In this document: positions 14,801 to 29,800 of the stretch, piece after piece | How the letters are laid out: every line of letters begins with the position of its first letter | How positions within the stretch are numbered: the stretch's first letter is position 1 | Assembly (NCBI RefSeq): GCF_017591425.1 | Contig: NW_024465369.1 | Location: 23,094,501-23,158,500 of the forward strand | DNA length: 64,000 nt | From: Ochotona curzoniae | Lineage: Eukaryota; Chordata; Mammalia; Lagomorpha; Ochotonidae | Direction of reading: 5' to 3' | Position numbers and translations under genes: made by a program | Notes under the pieces: model-generated | Databases searched by the model: none | What the model saw: only the letters and a program-made list of their open reading frames with translations | What the model was told of the DNA's origin: nothing

Positions 14801-17800
14801 TAGCATTCATAAACGTATATCAAGTAATAGGGGTAGGAGATTGATAAAAAGATGGACAAAGCAAATAGCATGGACTTGTTTTTAAAATGTATTTACTTTC
14901 TGGGCCAGTGTTGTGGCATAGTAAGTTAAGCCTCTGCCTGCAGTGTCATCATCACATAAGGGCACCTTTTTGAGTGCTGCCTGCTCCACTTCTGATCCAG
15001 CTACCTGCTGATGAACCGGAGATGGCAGTGAAAGATGGCCCAAGTCCTTGGGCCGCTGAACCCAGTGGGAGACCCAGAAGAAGTTCCAGGGTCCCGAATT
15101 CGTATTTCCTCAGCTTTGGCTGCTGCAGCTACTTAGGAGTCAGTGGATGCAAGATCTTTCTTTCTGTCTCTCCTTTTCTCTATAAATCTGTCTTTCAAAT
15201 AAAATATTTATTCTCATTTTATTCGAAAAGCAGAAAGATCGAGTTCTTTTGTCTAAAGGTTCACTCCTCAGTTGCCTCCAATACTCAGGGCTGGGCCAGG
15301 CCAAAGCTAAAAAGCTCAGAAATTCACCCATGTCCCCCAAGCAGGTGGCAGGGCCCCAAGCACCGGAACCATCACTTTTTGCCTCCCAGTGTGCACATTA
15401 GCTGGAAGTTAGACAGGAAGCAGAAGAGCTGGGACTCAACTAGGCATTCTAACTCCGGATGCAGGTACCACAGGGTATTTTAACTACTGTCCTAAAGGCC
15501 CATCCCCAAATTTCCTATTGTTAAAGAAGGATCTCCAAAACAAATTCTAACACTTTGTAGCTTGTTCTTCCAAATGTTCAGTGAAAACTCCCTCCCTAAG
15601 CCGAGTCTTGGTTGCAGAACACAGAAAGCCAGCACTCCATCACAAGTTCATGGTATGCGAAGCTGGTGTGATCAGAAAAATATCTGCTGATATAGCATAA
15701 AAAAATCAACTCTTTGATAGAGATACAAACATTCTCAGATGGAATTCTAACAACTGTAACCCAGTAACAAGATAGGAATCCATACTTAACAATCAGATTG
15801 TATAAAAAGAATAAGAAGATGTTTTCATATAACATTCACTCATGTACTTGTAGCATACCACACTTCGACAGGCTGAAAAAGAACTATATGACAATTCATT
15901 AAATATTGGAAACAAGTTTTAGAAAGTCCAATATTTATTCCTGATTTTCAAAATCCACAAAGCTAATTATACAATAAAGTATCTTAGTCAAACAGTCAAT
16001 GTAATACTCAACAGGAACAGCCTGGAGACGGCCCTGCCAGGTGAGTCAGGATGGTGACAAATGACCCTGGTGTCTGCCAACCATGGTTCTCAAAATCCTT
16101 GCATGTGGAGAAAGACATGAAATCAGAGATACTCTGACTTCCAAATATATAAGTCTTTTTTTTTAAAATAAGTAATCTGTGAAATATCAATGAAAATACA
16201 TAATGTAGAAAATTAGCAAGAATTTTAAAAAACTAATATTCTTTACAGGCAATGACATAGAGCAGGGAGAATGGTGGTTGTGTAAATGTCTGTATTTCTA
16301 TACTTGATCTAGCCAGAAGGCCAAGAAGTGATGTGATTGCATTTCTAAGAGTGAGCAGGGGTTACATGCCTATTTTACAGCTATCATGCACATTGGATGA
16401 AATAAGGAATGTGCATATTAGGAGGGTACATCACACATTAACTGCTACTGCACATCAGAAATCATTAATATGCTGGGGATGGTGGGTGGGCAAGCACAGC
16501 AAACTGCTGACAGCATCATAACTCATACACCTTTCTGGAAAGCAGTTTGGCAATCCAAGCTTTCTAACTACTTGCAGCCTTTGATCTGCCTTTGAATTTA
16601 AGAGAGTAGCTGAAATGTAGGTAAAGATTATGCACCAAGATGCTTCCAGCAGCCCTATTTATTACTGTATAAAACAGATTAACTTCAAACATCACTGGCT
16701 AGGTACGTAATAGCTTATCACAATTAATAATGTGTAGCCACTAAAATGCTTGTCAAGCAGGCTTTTAAAATATTTATTTTTATTTGAAAGGTAGAGTTAG
16801 AGAGGAAGAAAAAATTTTTGCTCTGCAGATTCATTCCTACAAAAGGGCCTGCACAGTCAGGACTGGGTCAGCCCAAACCCAGATGCCAAGATGCTTCTTT
16901 TGGGTCTTCCAAGTGGTTGCCCAGGCCAAAGGACTTGGTCTCTTTTCTGCTACTTTACCAAGAACATTCACAAGCAGTTAGATTAAAAGTGAACCAGCCA
17001 GGATGCAAACCAGCACGCACAGGGGATGCTGGTGTCAGAGAGTGGCCTTATCTGCTATGGCACAACACTGGTCCTAAGTAGCTCTTTCAGTGGCACAGGA
17101 GACTATATATCCATTGAAGACTGAGTAAAGGCAATGTTGTAATGGGATATGACAGTCATAAAGGCACGAAATCCAAACATTAGCAACACATTTGATGGAA
17201 AATAAATGAAATCAGAGATTGTGTTAAGCGAAATAATCCCAACACAGAATAAAAGAAATACTATAGGTTTTCTCTTATATGTGGAAGTCAATGAAATGTG
17301 TGAATAAGATTTTTCATGGTATAGATATTTATGAATTACACTCCTTTTGTGATAATACTGCCTTCTTTCTTCATTTTATGACCTCTTCACGATTCCATAT
17401 TATGTGATATTAATATTTTCATTCTTGCCTTCAAGAAAAATAGTGCATTTATGTACATATAACATTAAAAACTGTTTAAAATTGTTAAATCTACATAGGC
17501 TCACTGAGCCTTTAAGTTTTTCTGTAAAATATTTAAAAGCTAACAAGGCAATAATATTAAGATAAGTAGGGTACACTAGTGTAGTCATGAAAATGTCTAG
17601 TAGATGTGTCATAAAAAAGTAAGAAAGTTCTAGAAAAAAATGTGCTAAAACACTCATTAATATTCCCTGGATCAGAGTTCATATATGGTCTAAGACTCAT
17701 TCAGCAGAACATGAAATTAAGTCAGTGGCTCTTCTCTGATTACTTGAGATAATGAAACCAAACAGAATGGGATATGACAGAATAAAAAATCATGCAATGT

Positions 17801-20800
17801 AATAGAATAAAATTGAATAGAATGAAAACATCAGTGTACATAATCTCTAAGGATAAGCACTGTTTCCTAAATTTTTTTGTTCAGTTCATTATTTATGTCT
17901 TTGGTGATGATTTAATTGCATTCTTCACTATGGGTTACAGCTAACTTGTCAAAAGGGATTAAGGTCAACTTTTTTTGTCTTCTAAAGCTTCCACATTTTA
18001 TGTAACAACTAAGTATTAATTTTGTCTTTACTTTGTATATAGTTACACTATTTAGATGTCCCTCTGTTCCCAACCCCAAACTTCTGCAAGCTATACTGTC
18101 AGGAACACTGCTTACTCACTGCATTAATTTCTCAATCATCTTCATTTGTGCCAAAGCAGTTTTGTATCAACAAAGCAGTTGAGACAGAGGCAGTGGGAAA
18201 TAATTACACAGTGTCATTACAAAAAGAACATTTTTTTCTTCTCTCCTTCAATTATGTACTTTTTGGGGCAAGATATAGAGGCCTGAAGCTCATAAATGTT
18301 AAGTACAACATCTGTAGTTGCTGCAGTTTACAACTTACTACCTGAGGGCTTCACATGGTTGTGGAATAGCTGCAATGGGATCTGATGCCATTGCACAAAA
18401 AAACCAGGCCCCACACCCAAAGGCTGAAGAAGCACCTGTTCTTACGACAGCTCCACTGAACTACAATTAAATACACAATTCTAGCGTATTCAAGAGTTGT
18501 ACAGCCATCACTTAATCAGCTGTGAAACATTTTCAATATTTCTAAAAGAAACCCCATAGTTAGTAGTCATTATCCTCAAGCCCTTCATCCTTTCTAGCTG
18601 CTGCTTTTTTTTTAAGTTATTAATTTATTTATTGGAAAGTCTGGGTTAAAGAGATAAAGAGGGAGAGACAAAGAGAAATATATCTTTCATCTGCTGGCCA
18701 GACTGAAACCAGAACCAGCAGCTTCATCCAGTTCTCTTAGGCGAGTACAGGGTCCCAAATACTTGGGCCATCTTCACTGCTTTTCACAGGGAGCAGGTAA
18801 AGCCACTGATCCACTATCTTTACAAATCTGTCTCTCTTCTAGGCATTTTATATAAATAGAATCACAGAATAGATCCTTGTTCTTAATCTAATGATTTATG
18901 GAAGATTTGGGCATTTCACAGGATTATGTAATTATTGATGTTAAGAAAACTTACATTTGTTGGTATCCTCAGCCTCCGACCAACCAACAATGGGTGAAAG
19001 TTGCCATATATCAGCTCTTTGTCATCTGTCCACTTGTTAATCTTCTCATGGGCAGTCCAGCGCAAACCAATCCACAGAGTAGCTCCCATATCCGGAAGCA
19101 AGGATGTAATAAAATCTGCGAGAAGGAGATTTTTATAAAGCTATTTGACTTATTCAAATTAAAGATACACAGAAGTCCATGAGCATCTTTTGTTTATCAA
19201 TCACAACAACTTTTTATCCACTCCATAAAATAGATGAATAAATTGTTTTTATATACCAGCTCTCTACAGCCCCCTCAAACTAACTTGGATTTCAGATCAA
19301 AATAAGATGTGTTTCTCACACAGTCCTGGTACCTTGTTCACTCTGGCTCAATACGGAAGGAAGGGTGCCGCCATAGGAATGACAGATATCATTTGCTTGA
19401 GAAAATTTGGCATATTGGGTGTTGATCTTTAGAAAACACTGCAAACACAGAAGCAATTTAAGCATAAGATTACAGACAAGGAAAAGTCACAAAACCGGTA
19501 AATGTCTTATTTCTTACAGGGATGCTGATTTTCATGCTATGAAATGTAATGTACAAAGTAGTGCCATAGGCCACTGGTTTAGGGGATAGCATTGGCATGC
19601 AGCAAGTTAAACTACTGCTTGCAATGCCAATACTCCTGGTGTACTGTTGGTATGAGTCCCAGCTGCTCTGTCTCCTGTCCTGCCCCATGGCTAATGTGCC
19701 TGGGAAAGCAGTGGGAGACGGCCCACCTACTTAGGCCCTTAGTGCCTTTGTGGGGGACAGGATAGAGTTTCAGGCCACTGACTATCATTTGGAGCAGCCC
19801 TGAACGCTGCAGCAATTTGGGGAATGAACCAAGAGATGGAAGATCTTTCTGCCTCTCTCTTACTTTCTCACATAAATAAAAACATTTTCTTCAAGATTTA
19901 TTTTTGAGAGGTAGATCTGCAGAGAGAGAAAAGATCAATATCTTCCACTCACTGGTTCACTTCCCAAACAGCTGCATCCGCCAGAGCTCAGCCAGTCTGA
20001 AGCCAGGAGCCTGCACTGCGTTTCCCACATGGGTACAGGAGTCCAAGGACTTGAGCCATCTTCCACTGTTTTCCCATGCCAGAGGCAGGGAGCAGGATCA
20101 GAAGTGGAGCAGCCAGGACTCAAACCAGCACCCATATGGGATGCTGGTGTTGCAGAGTGAAGATCAGTCTAATGAGCCACGGAGTTGGTCCAATAAATAG
20201 AAATTTTAAAAGATAAGAATTGTGATCTAAACATTTCATTTTAAATAACTGAAGGAAAATTGTCAAACTATGCCATTTGAAGATGTTCAAAACGCTCATG
20301 GATAATATTATGGTAAAACTATGCATAGATTTTTTTTGAGCAAATTAAGCATCTCCTAATTTAATTTCCCATAACTTTTTTTAAAAAAATTTTATTTATT
20401 TTATTACAAAGTTAGATATACAGAGAGGAGGAGAGACAGAGAGGAAGATCTTCTGTCTGATGATTCACTCCCCAAGTGACCGCAACGGCCGGTGCTATGT
20501 CAGGAAACAGGAACCTCTTCTGGGTCTCCCACGTGGGTACAGGGTCCCAAGGCTTTGGGCCATCCTCCACTGCTTTCCCAGGTCACAGGCAGGGAGCTGG
20601 ATGGGAAGTGGAGCTGCTGGGATTAGAACCGGCGTCCATATGGGATCCTGGTGCATTCAAGGCGAGGACTTGAGCCACTAGGCTATACCGCCGGGCCCTC
20701 CCATAATTTTTTTGAAGTAATCATTTGTGTGTATATTTTTCAATATGCTGAGTAATTCCATGTGCTAAGTCATTTTACAATATTATCTCATTTAATTTTT

Positions 20801-23800
20801 CACAATTGGGGAAACAGAAGTAACTTACTTTACTTTATAAATGAGGAAGCCACACAGTGGCAAGACTGGCAATATAGACCCTGTTTCATCTGGTTTCAAA
20901 GCTTGTGCTCTTAATTTTACTTAATTATATCAAGAATCCAATTTTGGGATTGATATTGTGATGTAACGAGTTGAGCTGCTGCCTGCAATGCCAGTGCCCT
21001 AGTTATGTGCTAGATTTAGTCCTGACTGTTCCATTTCTGATCCAGCTCCCTACTAATTCACCTGACAAAGCAGCAGAAGGCAGAGTCCTTGGGCCTCTGT
21101 ATCCACACTGGAGAATCAGGTGAAGTTCCTGGCCCAGCCTGGGATGTTGTACCCATTGGGTTGAATCGATGGATGGATTAAACTTACTACAAATATTTTC
21201 AGCTGTCAGTTTCCTTTTTCTTTTTAATATTTTGATCACTACAGTATTGAACAGTAATACATTTTAAAAACATACGCATTTATTTATTAGAAAAGCCAAT
21301 TTCAGAGAGAGAAAGAAGGAGAGACGGGGAGACCTTCCATCCACTAGTTTGCTCTCCAAAATGGCCACATTGGCTGGAGCTCAGGTGATTCAAAGTGGGA
21401 ACCCAGCAGCTTCTTCTGGGTCTCCCACATGGGTGCAGGGGTTCAAGGATTTCAGCAATCTTCCACTGCTTTCCCAGGTGCTATAACAGGGAATTAAATG
21501 GAAAAAGCACCAGCCGGGATACAAACTGGTCCCCTTATAGGATGCTGGAACTACAGATGGCTGCTTTACCCATCATACCTAATAGTACATGTTGAAAAAC
21601 AACGCTATTTATTTGAAAGGCAGAGATAAAAACAGACAGATGACGGCCCAGCACGGTAGCCTAGTGGCTGAAGTCCTTAGCTTGAAAGAGCCGGGACCCA
21701 ATATGGGCACAGGTTCTATTCCCAGCAGCCCCACTTCCCATCCAGCTCTCTGTTTGTAGCCTGGGATGATGGCCCAAATCCTTGAGACCCTGCATTCATG
21801 TGGGAGACCTGGAAGAGGATCTGAGTTCCTTGCTTCGGATTGGCGCAGCTCGGGCCATTGCAGCCACCTGGGGAGTGAATCAGCAGATGGAAGATCTTCC
21901 TCTTTGTCTCTCCTGCTCTCTGTATATTTGACTTTCCAGTAGAAATAAATAAATCTTTAAAAAATAGACAGATGGAGACATTTCTCATCTGCTGCTTCCC
22001 ATTAGTAACAAATTCCCATAACACCCTGGGTTGGGTTAGGTTGAAGCCAAGAGCCAGAACCTTTATCTGAATCTCCTACAGGAGTGGCAGGGACAAGACT
22101 ACTTGTGCCATCACCTGCCATCTCCTAGGATCTGAATCAACAGGAAGTTGGAACCAGTGACAGGCCAGGACCCACACCCAGGCACTCTGATAAGGGCAGC
22201 ATACCCACTATACTAATCAGCTACTCTTGGAGTAACACATCTTGAATTGTGCTTCTTGAAATGTCATACAAAATTGTTTCTCAGGGTTTTTACATTTTGG
22301 AGATACAGGCAAAGGCTTTGGGGTGGGGGATGGGCATTTAGCAAAAGACACTAGAAAAAGCATACCCTGAAACTGAGCTTGGAGGCTGTGTATTAAGGAT
22401 GGCAGAGTAGAAACAAAAGGAGCCTGTTTTTGAAGACATCAGCACAGCCTGCCAACCTGCACACTTCTTCTATGTGAAAGAATAAATGTTTCCATTTTAA
22501 TATATCTTAGAAATTCCTTTTTAACAGCCACATGCATTTCCTAATAAATACATATGCAAATATGGATTATGCATCTCAAAGAGTCAAATACACTGTAACA
22601 TTTTCCAAACCTATTTAGGCTACTATTTGGTGACAGAACCAATGGCTAACATCTTATAGCATATGTGGCATCCCTAGAAGGTAGTTTGGGAAATGCTGTT
22701 CTAATTTGACTGGCAGATGTTCTCCTTGAGAGAGACAAAAATACATCAGCCAGAAATTAAGTCAAGCTTCTTCTATATGTATAGTGAGTGCCCTTACTGT
22801 TCAGTGGATTACCATTCAGTGGCCAATTTTATTCAATTACCACGCAGCAACTTCAGTTTTAGTAGCAAGGGCATAGAACTATTGCACTTTGGAAGACCTA
22901 TCTGTGGATATGACAGTTTGAGAGTTAACATTGTCCATGGATGCTGACAGTGCAGAGTGACACAAATGATACTGATGTATGTGGAGACGATTTAGGGAGG
23001 CTGTGTGATTGGCTACCATTTCCTCTAGGCCACAGGTGCAAGGCGAAAGCAATCATTGTGTGCACAATGTAGCAATTCTCTCTTACCTTATTTCCAAAAG
23101 AAACCCACTTTTCGGAGCACTGGACTTTAGCTGTAGGATCTGGACTGTATTTTTCTAATGGAGATACACTATGTTTTTCACAGATGAAGGGCAACTTGGT
23201 ATTACAGTCTGCTGGTTTATTTAAGTCTGAGAAATGAAAAAGTAGGATGATTATAGGGAGAACACATTTAAAAACAATCCAACCTACAGAAAGGCTTTAG
23301 CTTTTTAAATCAGTCTTTTCCAAATGGTTAGAATTGATCCCTCTTCCAGTCCAATCTTTTATTTATTGAAATTTATCCTTTTCCCAGTCCAATCTTCTAT
23401 TATTATTCCTATCAGTAGGTTGTAGCATACCCACCTTGCCTACAAAAAGCACATATTCAGTCTGGCTACTGCATCATTCAAGGAGTGATGCCAGGAAGCA
23501 AGAAGCAGGTTGAATGGGACGTTTAATAAGGGCTCAAAGGACCTAAACTATAGAAGTGTTGCCTGCTTTGCTTTGGTACATTTATCAATATGCTTATTGA
23601 TTACAGAAATGACTAGCTCATCTCTAAATAACTGCTTTAGGATAAAAGAAGTTAAAATATTCACAGTGAAAATCACCTTTATTTGCACGTAGAACTTGAT
23701 CTACTGTCATTAAAAGTATATCAGAATAAGTTGAAGCTACCAAACACATAATCAGAAGGAAAACAAGAGCAAGACTATAATGGAAGCTAGAGTTGACATA

Positions 23801-26800
23801 TTACATAATCAATAGTACAGGATTTGGAATTAGTTTTACCGATAAGCCAAGTCTTGGCAGACATGTACATGCATTCCTCTCCAAACTCGAAAGGATAATA
23901 GTGCCATGGACGACGAAAGCTGAAGGAAAATGAGAGAGGGACAATAACATTGTCAGCCATTCTATTCTGCTCTTAATCATCCATTTTAATTCTATAATGA
24001 CATTTATACCACTTTTTACTTAATGCTAACATGCAAAGGAACTTGAAGTGCTCTAATCTAGATAGATTATGCATTAATGATCAAAGCTATTTACAAGTAG
24101 TAGCCCGCTTACTATAGGGTAAGATTGTATTGCATTTTAAGGGACAACTTTATGAAAGTAGAATCAGTAACATAACACACCCTGAAAAAGGATGATCTAT
24201 GGGCTGTTCATTAGCTCTCAACCACCACTTTTGCTCATCATTGGAGATCTGAAAAACAAACCAAACATACACCCTTAGAGGGGCTGCATTTTCTGTTTAA
24301 AAACCTTTTCTTCCTATTACCACACACAATAAAGTTTCAAGACATCCCATTACTTTCAAAATTACATAAACACAGTGCTTTCACCAAAAAAAGGAATTTG
24401 AGAACACTTTTTATATTCACAGGTCTTATTTTGGGAACAGAAAATATGGCTGCTGTAATTGTTACTTGAACTAGCACGTTAACTGGATCTACGATGTTTT
24501 ATTATAATTAAATCATAAATTGAAAAATATATTAGTTAATTTTCTTTTCCAAAATTGATTTTTCAATTACTCATTGGAAAAAAACCAGAATCTTAAGTTA
24601 GACAGTTACCTTTCTGTTTAAAATGTGAAAAAGAATAAAGATTCTTTATCTTATCTCACCTCAAATTTATATTTATTAATCTATTAATCACATATTTTAA
24701 AACAAGCAATTCTATTTAACTTTCCAAAAGTAAAACACTGAATTTGGATGTTCCTCTTTTATAAGAAAAACATCTAAGTTTTAAAGATTTTGGAAAGAGT
24801 TTTGAAGTATGAGGGGACTTCCAAGAGTTCATGGAAAATGGAATTAAAAGTTTTTTTGATGCAAAAAAGCCCCTAAAATTCACCATTAGGCATTTTCCCC
24901 CCATAATATATATTTCCATGAACTTTTTGAAGACCCCTTGTATTATTTCATTCCATCAATATAGAAATTAAAAAACATGCTTAAAACACACTCGTTGAAA
25001 TTACATTGGCTATTTTGTTTCTGATAGCTTTCAGTCCTGTGAAGGATGTGACAGTGGCAAGAAAGCTGTAATTGGTAGCACAGTAGAGGAAAGCTTCTTC
25101 AAAGTTCAAGTGTGGTTCAGCAACAAACCAATATTCACTTCCTTCAACTACAACTGGAAGCCCGTGAATTCCTGCACGCTCTAAAGAAGAAAAAGAAGAC
25201 TGCAGTTAGCATGGTGCAAAGCTAGCTCTCCCCCTGGAATGTGGGGCCGTGTTCTCCACTATTTATAAAGAGTGAGCCATTTGCATTACAGATCTCTGGC
25301 CAGAGCTGTGCTGATGGGAAGAACTAAGGGTTTCCGAGTTATGGACTTGGCCAGTTTCCTGTACTCACCTGGCAGGAAAATCCCAGCCTCAACCCCTCCA
25401 CCCACAGCAGCCATCCTTGCCTGCTGGTAGGATATGTGTGTTTTATTTGAGTGTACGCTAGAGAAGAAGTTGGCATAAACAACTGACTACATAGAGAACC
25501 AATTTAAAAATCAAAAGAGCTTTAGCGAAATTTCATTTCTCTTAACTCACCTGGGTTGTACCAGTCTGGTGTTTTTGGAGTACGACCTGTTTCAGGAAAA
25601 ACAAGTGATTTAGGTTCAATATTCAATTGCAGATCATGGCAAACTATAAGTAGGACCTTTAGTGTAACTTAAAAGTATTTATAGCAACTCTAGCCAAATC
25701 AATTTAGTTCAAGTTATGATCACTTGAGTTGAGTTTATAGGGCATATGCTAAAACTGCTTTAGTGAATATGAGTGAAAAATGACTAATCTCAGCAGTGGA
25801 CCCTTACCTATTGTGACAGTTACAACTGAAGAGTAGATGTATAAACTAGGATCAGTAGGAAGTAAAAAGCAGTGTTGGCTATATTACAAAGAATCATTAA
25901 AGAGCATGCAAGAAGATAATCCTTGTTGAGTGAGATTATACAAAAGCAACTTCTCTATTCAGTGGAAACTGAGTTGCTGCTCTGAAAATCTATGTTGGTA
26001 GTTTATTGTCCCACAAGACATCAATATTGAACTTTTTGAGATTATAAGACAAAACATCGAAAAAATATAACTCTTCAGTTTTCTTGGAATGGAAACAGGA
26101 AATATAGTAAGTTACACAGAAGTATGGACTCCAAAGGGCCCAAACGCCCTCATCTACACTGTGGTGGCATTGGTATTTTAGATGAGTTGCTTATTTCCCT
26201 GAGCCTCAACTTTCTACTCTATAAAAATGAGGTGTTGGTGCTGTGGCACAGTAGGTTAGCTGTGGCCTCTGCTGCTGGCATCCCATGTGGGCACCACTTC
26301 GAGTCCTGGCTGCTCCATTTCCGATGAAGCTCCCTGCTAATGGCCTAAGAAAACAGCAGAAGATAGCCCAAGCACTTAGGTCTCTGCACCCATGCGGGAG
26401 AAGCAAAAGATGCTTCTGGCTCCTAGCTTTCAGCTTGGCTCAGTCCTGGCTATTGCAGCCATTTGGGGAGTGAACCAGCACAAGACACTTCTCTCTCTCT
26501 GTCTCTTTCTCTTCTTCCTTTACAATACCCCCTTCCTGACCCAAGTAACTATACTCAAATAAGTAAATAAATCTTTAAAAAGTAATGAAGCAGAATACAC
26601 ACATTTAAGTATACATTTACAGTATGATACTAAATTTTCTGCCTTTGCCCATATCTACCACGCCATGACACATTTAAATATTACAAAGTTAAACTTGTAA
26701 CTGTTGCTAAAGGACTGTAATACTGTAGCAATCTGGGGTAAAATGGCAGGAGGAGAAATAAGGAGGGAAGGAGAAAGAGGAAGGAAAGAACCCTTATGCC

Positions 26801-29800
26801 TACAAAAGTGTATCATAGAAAATAACAATTTAAAAGAATATAAAATTGAATAAGGCAGATTATCTACCTTCAAAGTATTCACAAAGGTTTAAAGAGATTT
26901 ATCAAAAGTGTTGTACAATGGGAACAATCTAAAGTAAAGATGTGTATAAAATATTAAGGAAATAGAAAAAAAATTATTTATTATTATTTGAAACCCAGCA
27001 CTACAGAGAGAAGGATAGACCGAGAGAGAGAGATAAATTTTCCATCTGCTGGCTCACTTCCCAAATAGCAATGAACAAAACTGAACTGATCTGAAGCCAG
27101 GAGCTTCTTCCAGATCTCCCACATGGGTGCAGAAGCCCAAGGACTTAAGCCATCCTCTGCTGCTTCCCTAGGCCATAAGCAGAGAGATGGACTGGAAGTG
27201 GGGCAGCTGGGATTAGAACCGGCACTTATATGGCAGAGGAGTAGCCTGTGGTAGCCTGTGGAGCCATGCTGACAGCTCTAAAACTTTCATTTTTTAAATT
27301 AAAAAAAAATTTTTATTTTTAAAAAGGTTTATTTATTTTATTGGAAAGACAGATCTACAGAAGGAAGGAGAGTAAAGGAAAGATCATCCACTGGTTCACT
27401 CCCCAAGTGGCCACAATGGCTGCAGCTGAACAGATCTGAAGCAGGAACCAGGAGCTTCTTCCGGGTCTTGCACACAGGTGCAGGGTCCCAAAGCTTTGGG
27501 GTATCCTCGACTGCTTTCCCAGGCCACAAGCAGGGAGCTGGATGGGAAGTAGAATAGCCAGAACACAAATTCGCACCCACCTGGGATCCCAGCGCATGCA
27601 AGGTGGGGATTTAGCCAGTAGGCTATAGCGGTGGGCAGATGGCCTTTATTTGTAACATAGCTACAAAAGCTAGTCAAAACCCAGGAACCAGGAGCTTTTT
27701 CTGGGCTTCCCACATGGGTATAGGCACAGAAGCTGGATCAGAAGTGAAGCAGCTGAGACTCAAGCCCCAAAGGGATGCCAGTTAGCAGATGGCAGCCTAC
27801 TGTGTTAAGTCATAGCATTTTTGAACGTTCTGTACACTTGCCATTAACTAAGTTAACATATTAAATTTTTGCTTAAAAAGAATTTAGAAATTTAAATTTT
27901 GTAATTTGTCTTACTATTCCTTCATAGTTTCCTAATAAAACGCTACATAAAAGAAAATAAATTCTATCTATCTATCTTTCTTTCTTTCTTCTTTTTATAT
28001 AGATGTACTTATTTTTTTGAAAGTCAGAGTTAGGAGGAGAGTTAGGATGGGGGAAGGAGAGATCTTTCCTGTGGTGATTCACTCCTCTCTTCCCATAGCT
28101 TCAATGGCCAATACTGAATCAGGGTGAAGCCAGGAGCTTCTTGGAGGTCTTCTGTGTAAACAGCAGGAGTCCAAGCACTTACAGGAATTCCCACATTTTG
28201 TTTTCTAGACTCTTGCCTCATCCTTCATTTTGCATCAATTAAAACTAAAATTATTCTTTTCTATGCATTTCTCCTTTTGCTTAAAATAAACCTTCATTCC
28301 ACAATCAAACCTTCCTAAATGAACCTTCAATTTTATCTTGTATACGAATGCTTCCATGATCAGAGAGTAAAGTAGTTCAGATTTCAACAAAGTAGCTTTC
28401 TGCTTCGTCCTTAATATAGTAAGTGCACCTTCACAGGCTTTTAAGAGTTATAATTAGACTAAAATACCCTTCGATCCTTTTATTTCAGCGTTCACAATGC
28501 TAACATAAAAAGTTGTCACACAGAGTCACTGTCACATACCTTTTGGAATGTGGCACACCCATTCAAGCTTTGTATCACAAGCAAAAGGCTTCATATAAAA
28601 AAAATCATAATCATCAAAGAAATACCAGCTTCTCCGCCATGGCCTATGAATGACCTAGAAGAGGGAAAAGATGGCAGAATATTTTACAGTTAACATAGCA
28701 TTTAAAAACATTAAAGTGTAACCCCCTATGGCCTTGAGCTTTGTTTTTGCTCTAGTTCTCTAAGATACTTCTTTGATAAATGGATACACGAATGAGTGGA
28801 ATGTTTAAATAGTGACAGCTTGAGTAAAAATCTACAGAAGGGTTGATAAAGAAACCATAGTACAAAGCAATAGCAGTTGAGAACAGAATAAACAAATGGG
28901 ACCTCATCAAACTAAGAAGCTTCTGTACAGCAAGGGAAACAATCAACAAAGTAAAAAAGCAACCCACAGAGTGGGAGAAGATCTTTGCACACGATATAGG
29001 CGATAGGGGGCTAATTTCCAGGATATACAAAGAACTTCAAAACAACCAAAAAACCAAAACAAACAAGCCACTCAAGAAATGGGCACGGGAAATGGGCAAA
29101 CATTTCACAAAGGAACAAGTCCAAATGGCAAACAAACATATGAAAAAATGTTCCAGCTCCCTAGCAATAAGGGAAATCCAAATTAAAACATCGATGAGGT
29201 ACCACCTAACACCAGTAAGATTGGCCCACATAAACAAGAACACCAACGACGCTTGCTGGCGAGGATGCGGGGAAAAGGGAACCCTACTCCACTGCTGGTG
29301 GAGCTGCAAATTGGTACAGCCTTTATGGAAATCAGTCTGGAGAACACTCAAACAACTCAAAATCTGCATACCGTATGACCCAGCAATAGCACTCCTAGGA
29401 ATATATCCAAAACACCTGTTTTACGACAAACCAACATGCATCCCTATGTTCATTGCAGCACAATCAGTAATTGCGAAAACATGGAAGCAACCAAAATGCC
29501 CATCAGCAGAAGATTGGATAAGAAAGCTTTGGTTCATCTACTCCATGGAATACTACTCAGCTATTAAAAAAAACAAAATGCAGTTCTTTGTGGCTAAATG
29601 GGCACAACTGGAAACTATAATGCTAAGGGAAATGAGCGAATCCCAAAAGATTAGATACCACATGTTTGCCTTGATTTAACCTGTAATTTTTTGTTTGGTT
29701 GTTTGTTATTTTTTGAACCTGTCATTGATACTGTCTCAACCCAGATGTTTCCAAGAATGGAACTTGCATTATTTTTAACATATTGTTTACCCAATACTAT

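Noticed and set aside
28864..29679. Plus-strand open frame of about 271 codons as a host gene
   Set aside because: It is the C-terminal part of L1 ORF2 within an insertion that has target duplications and a poly(A) tail.
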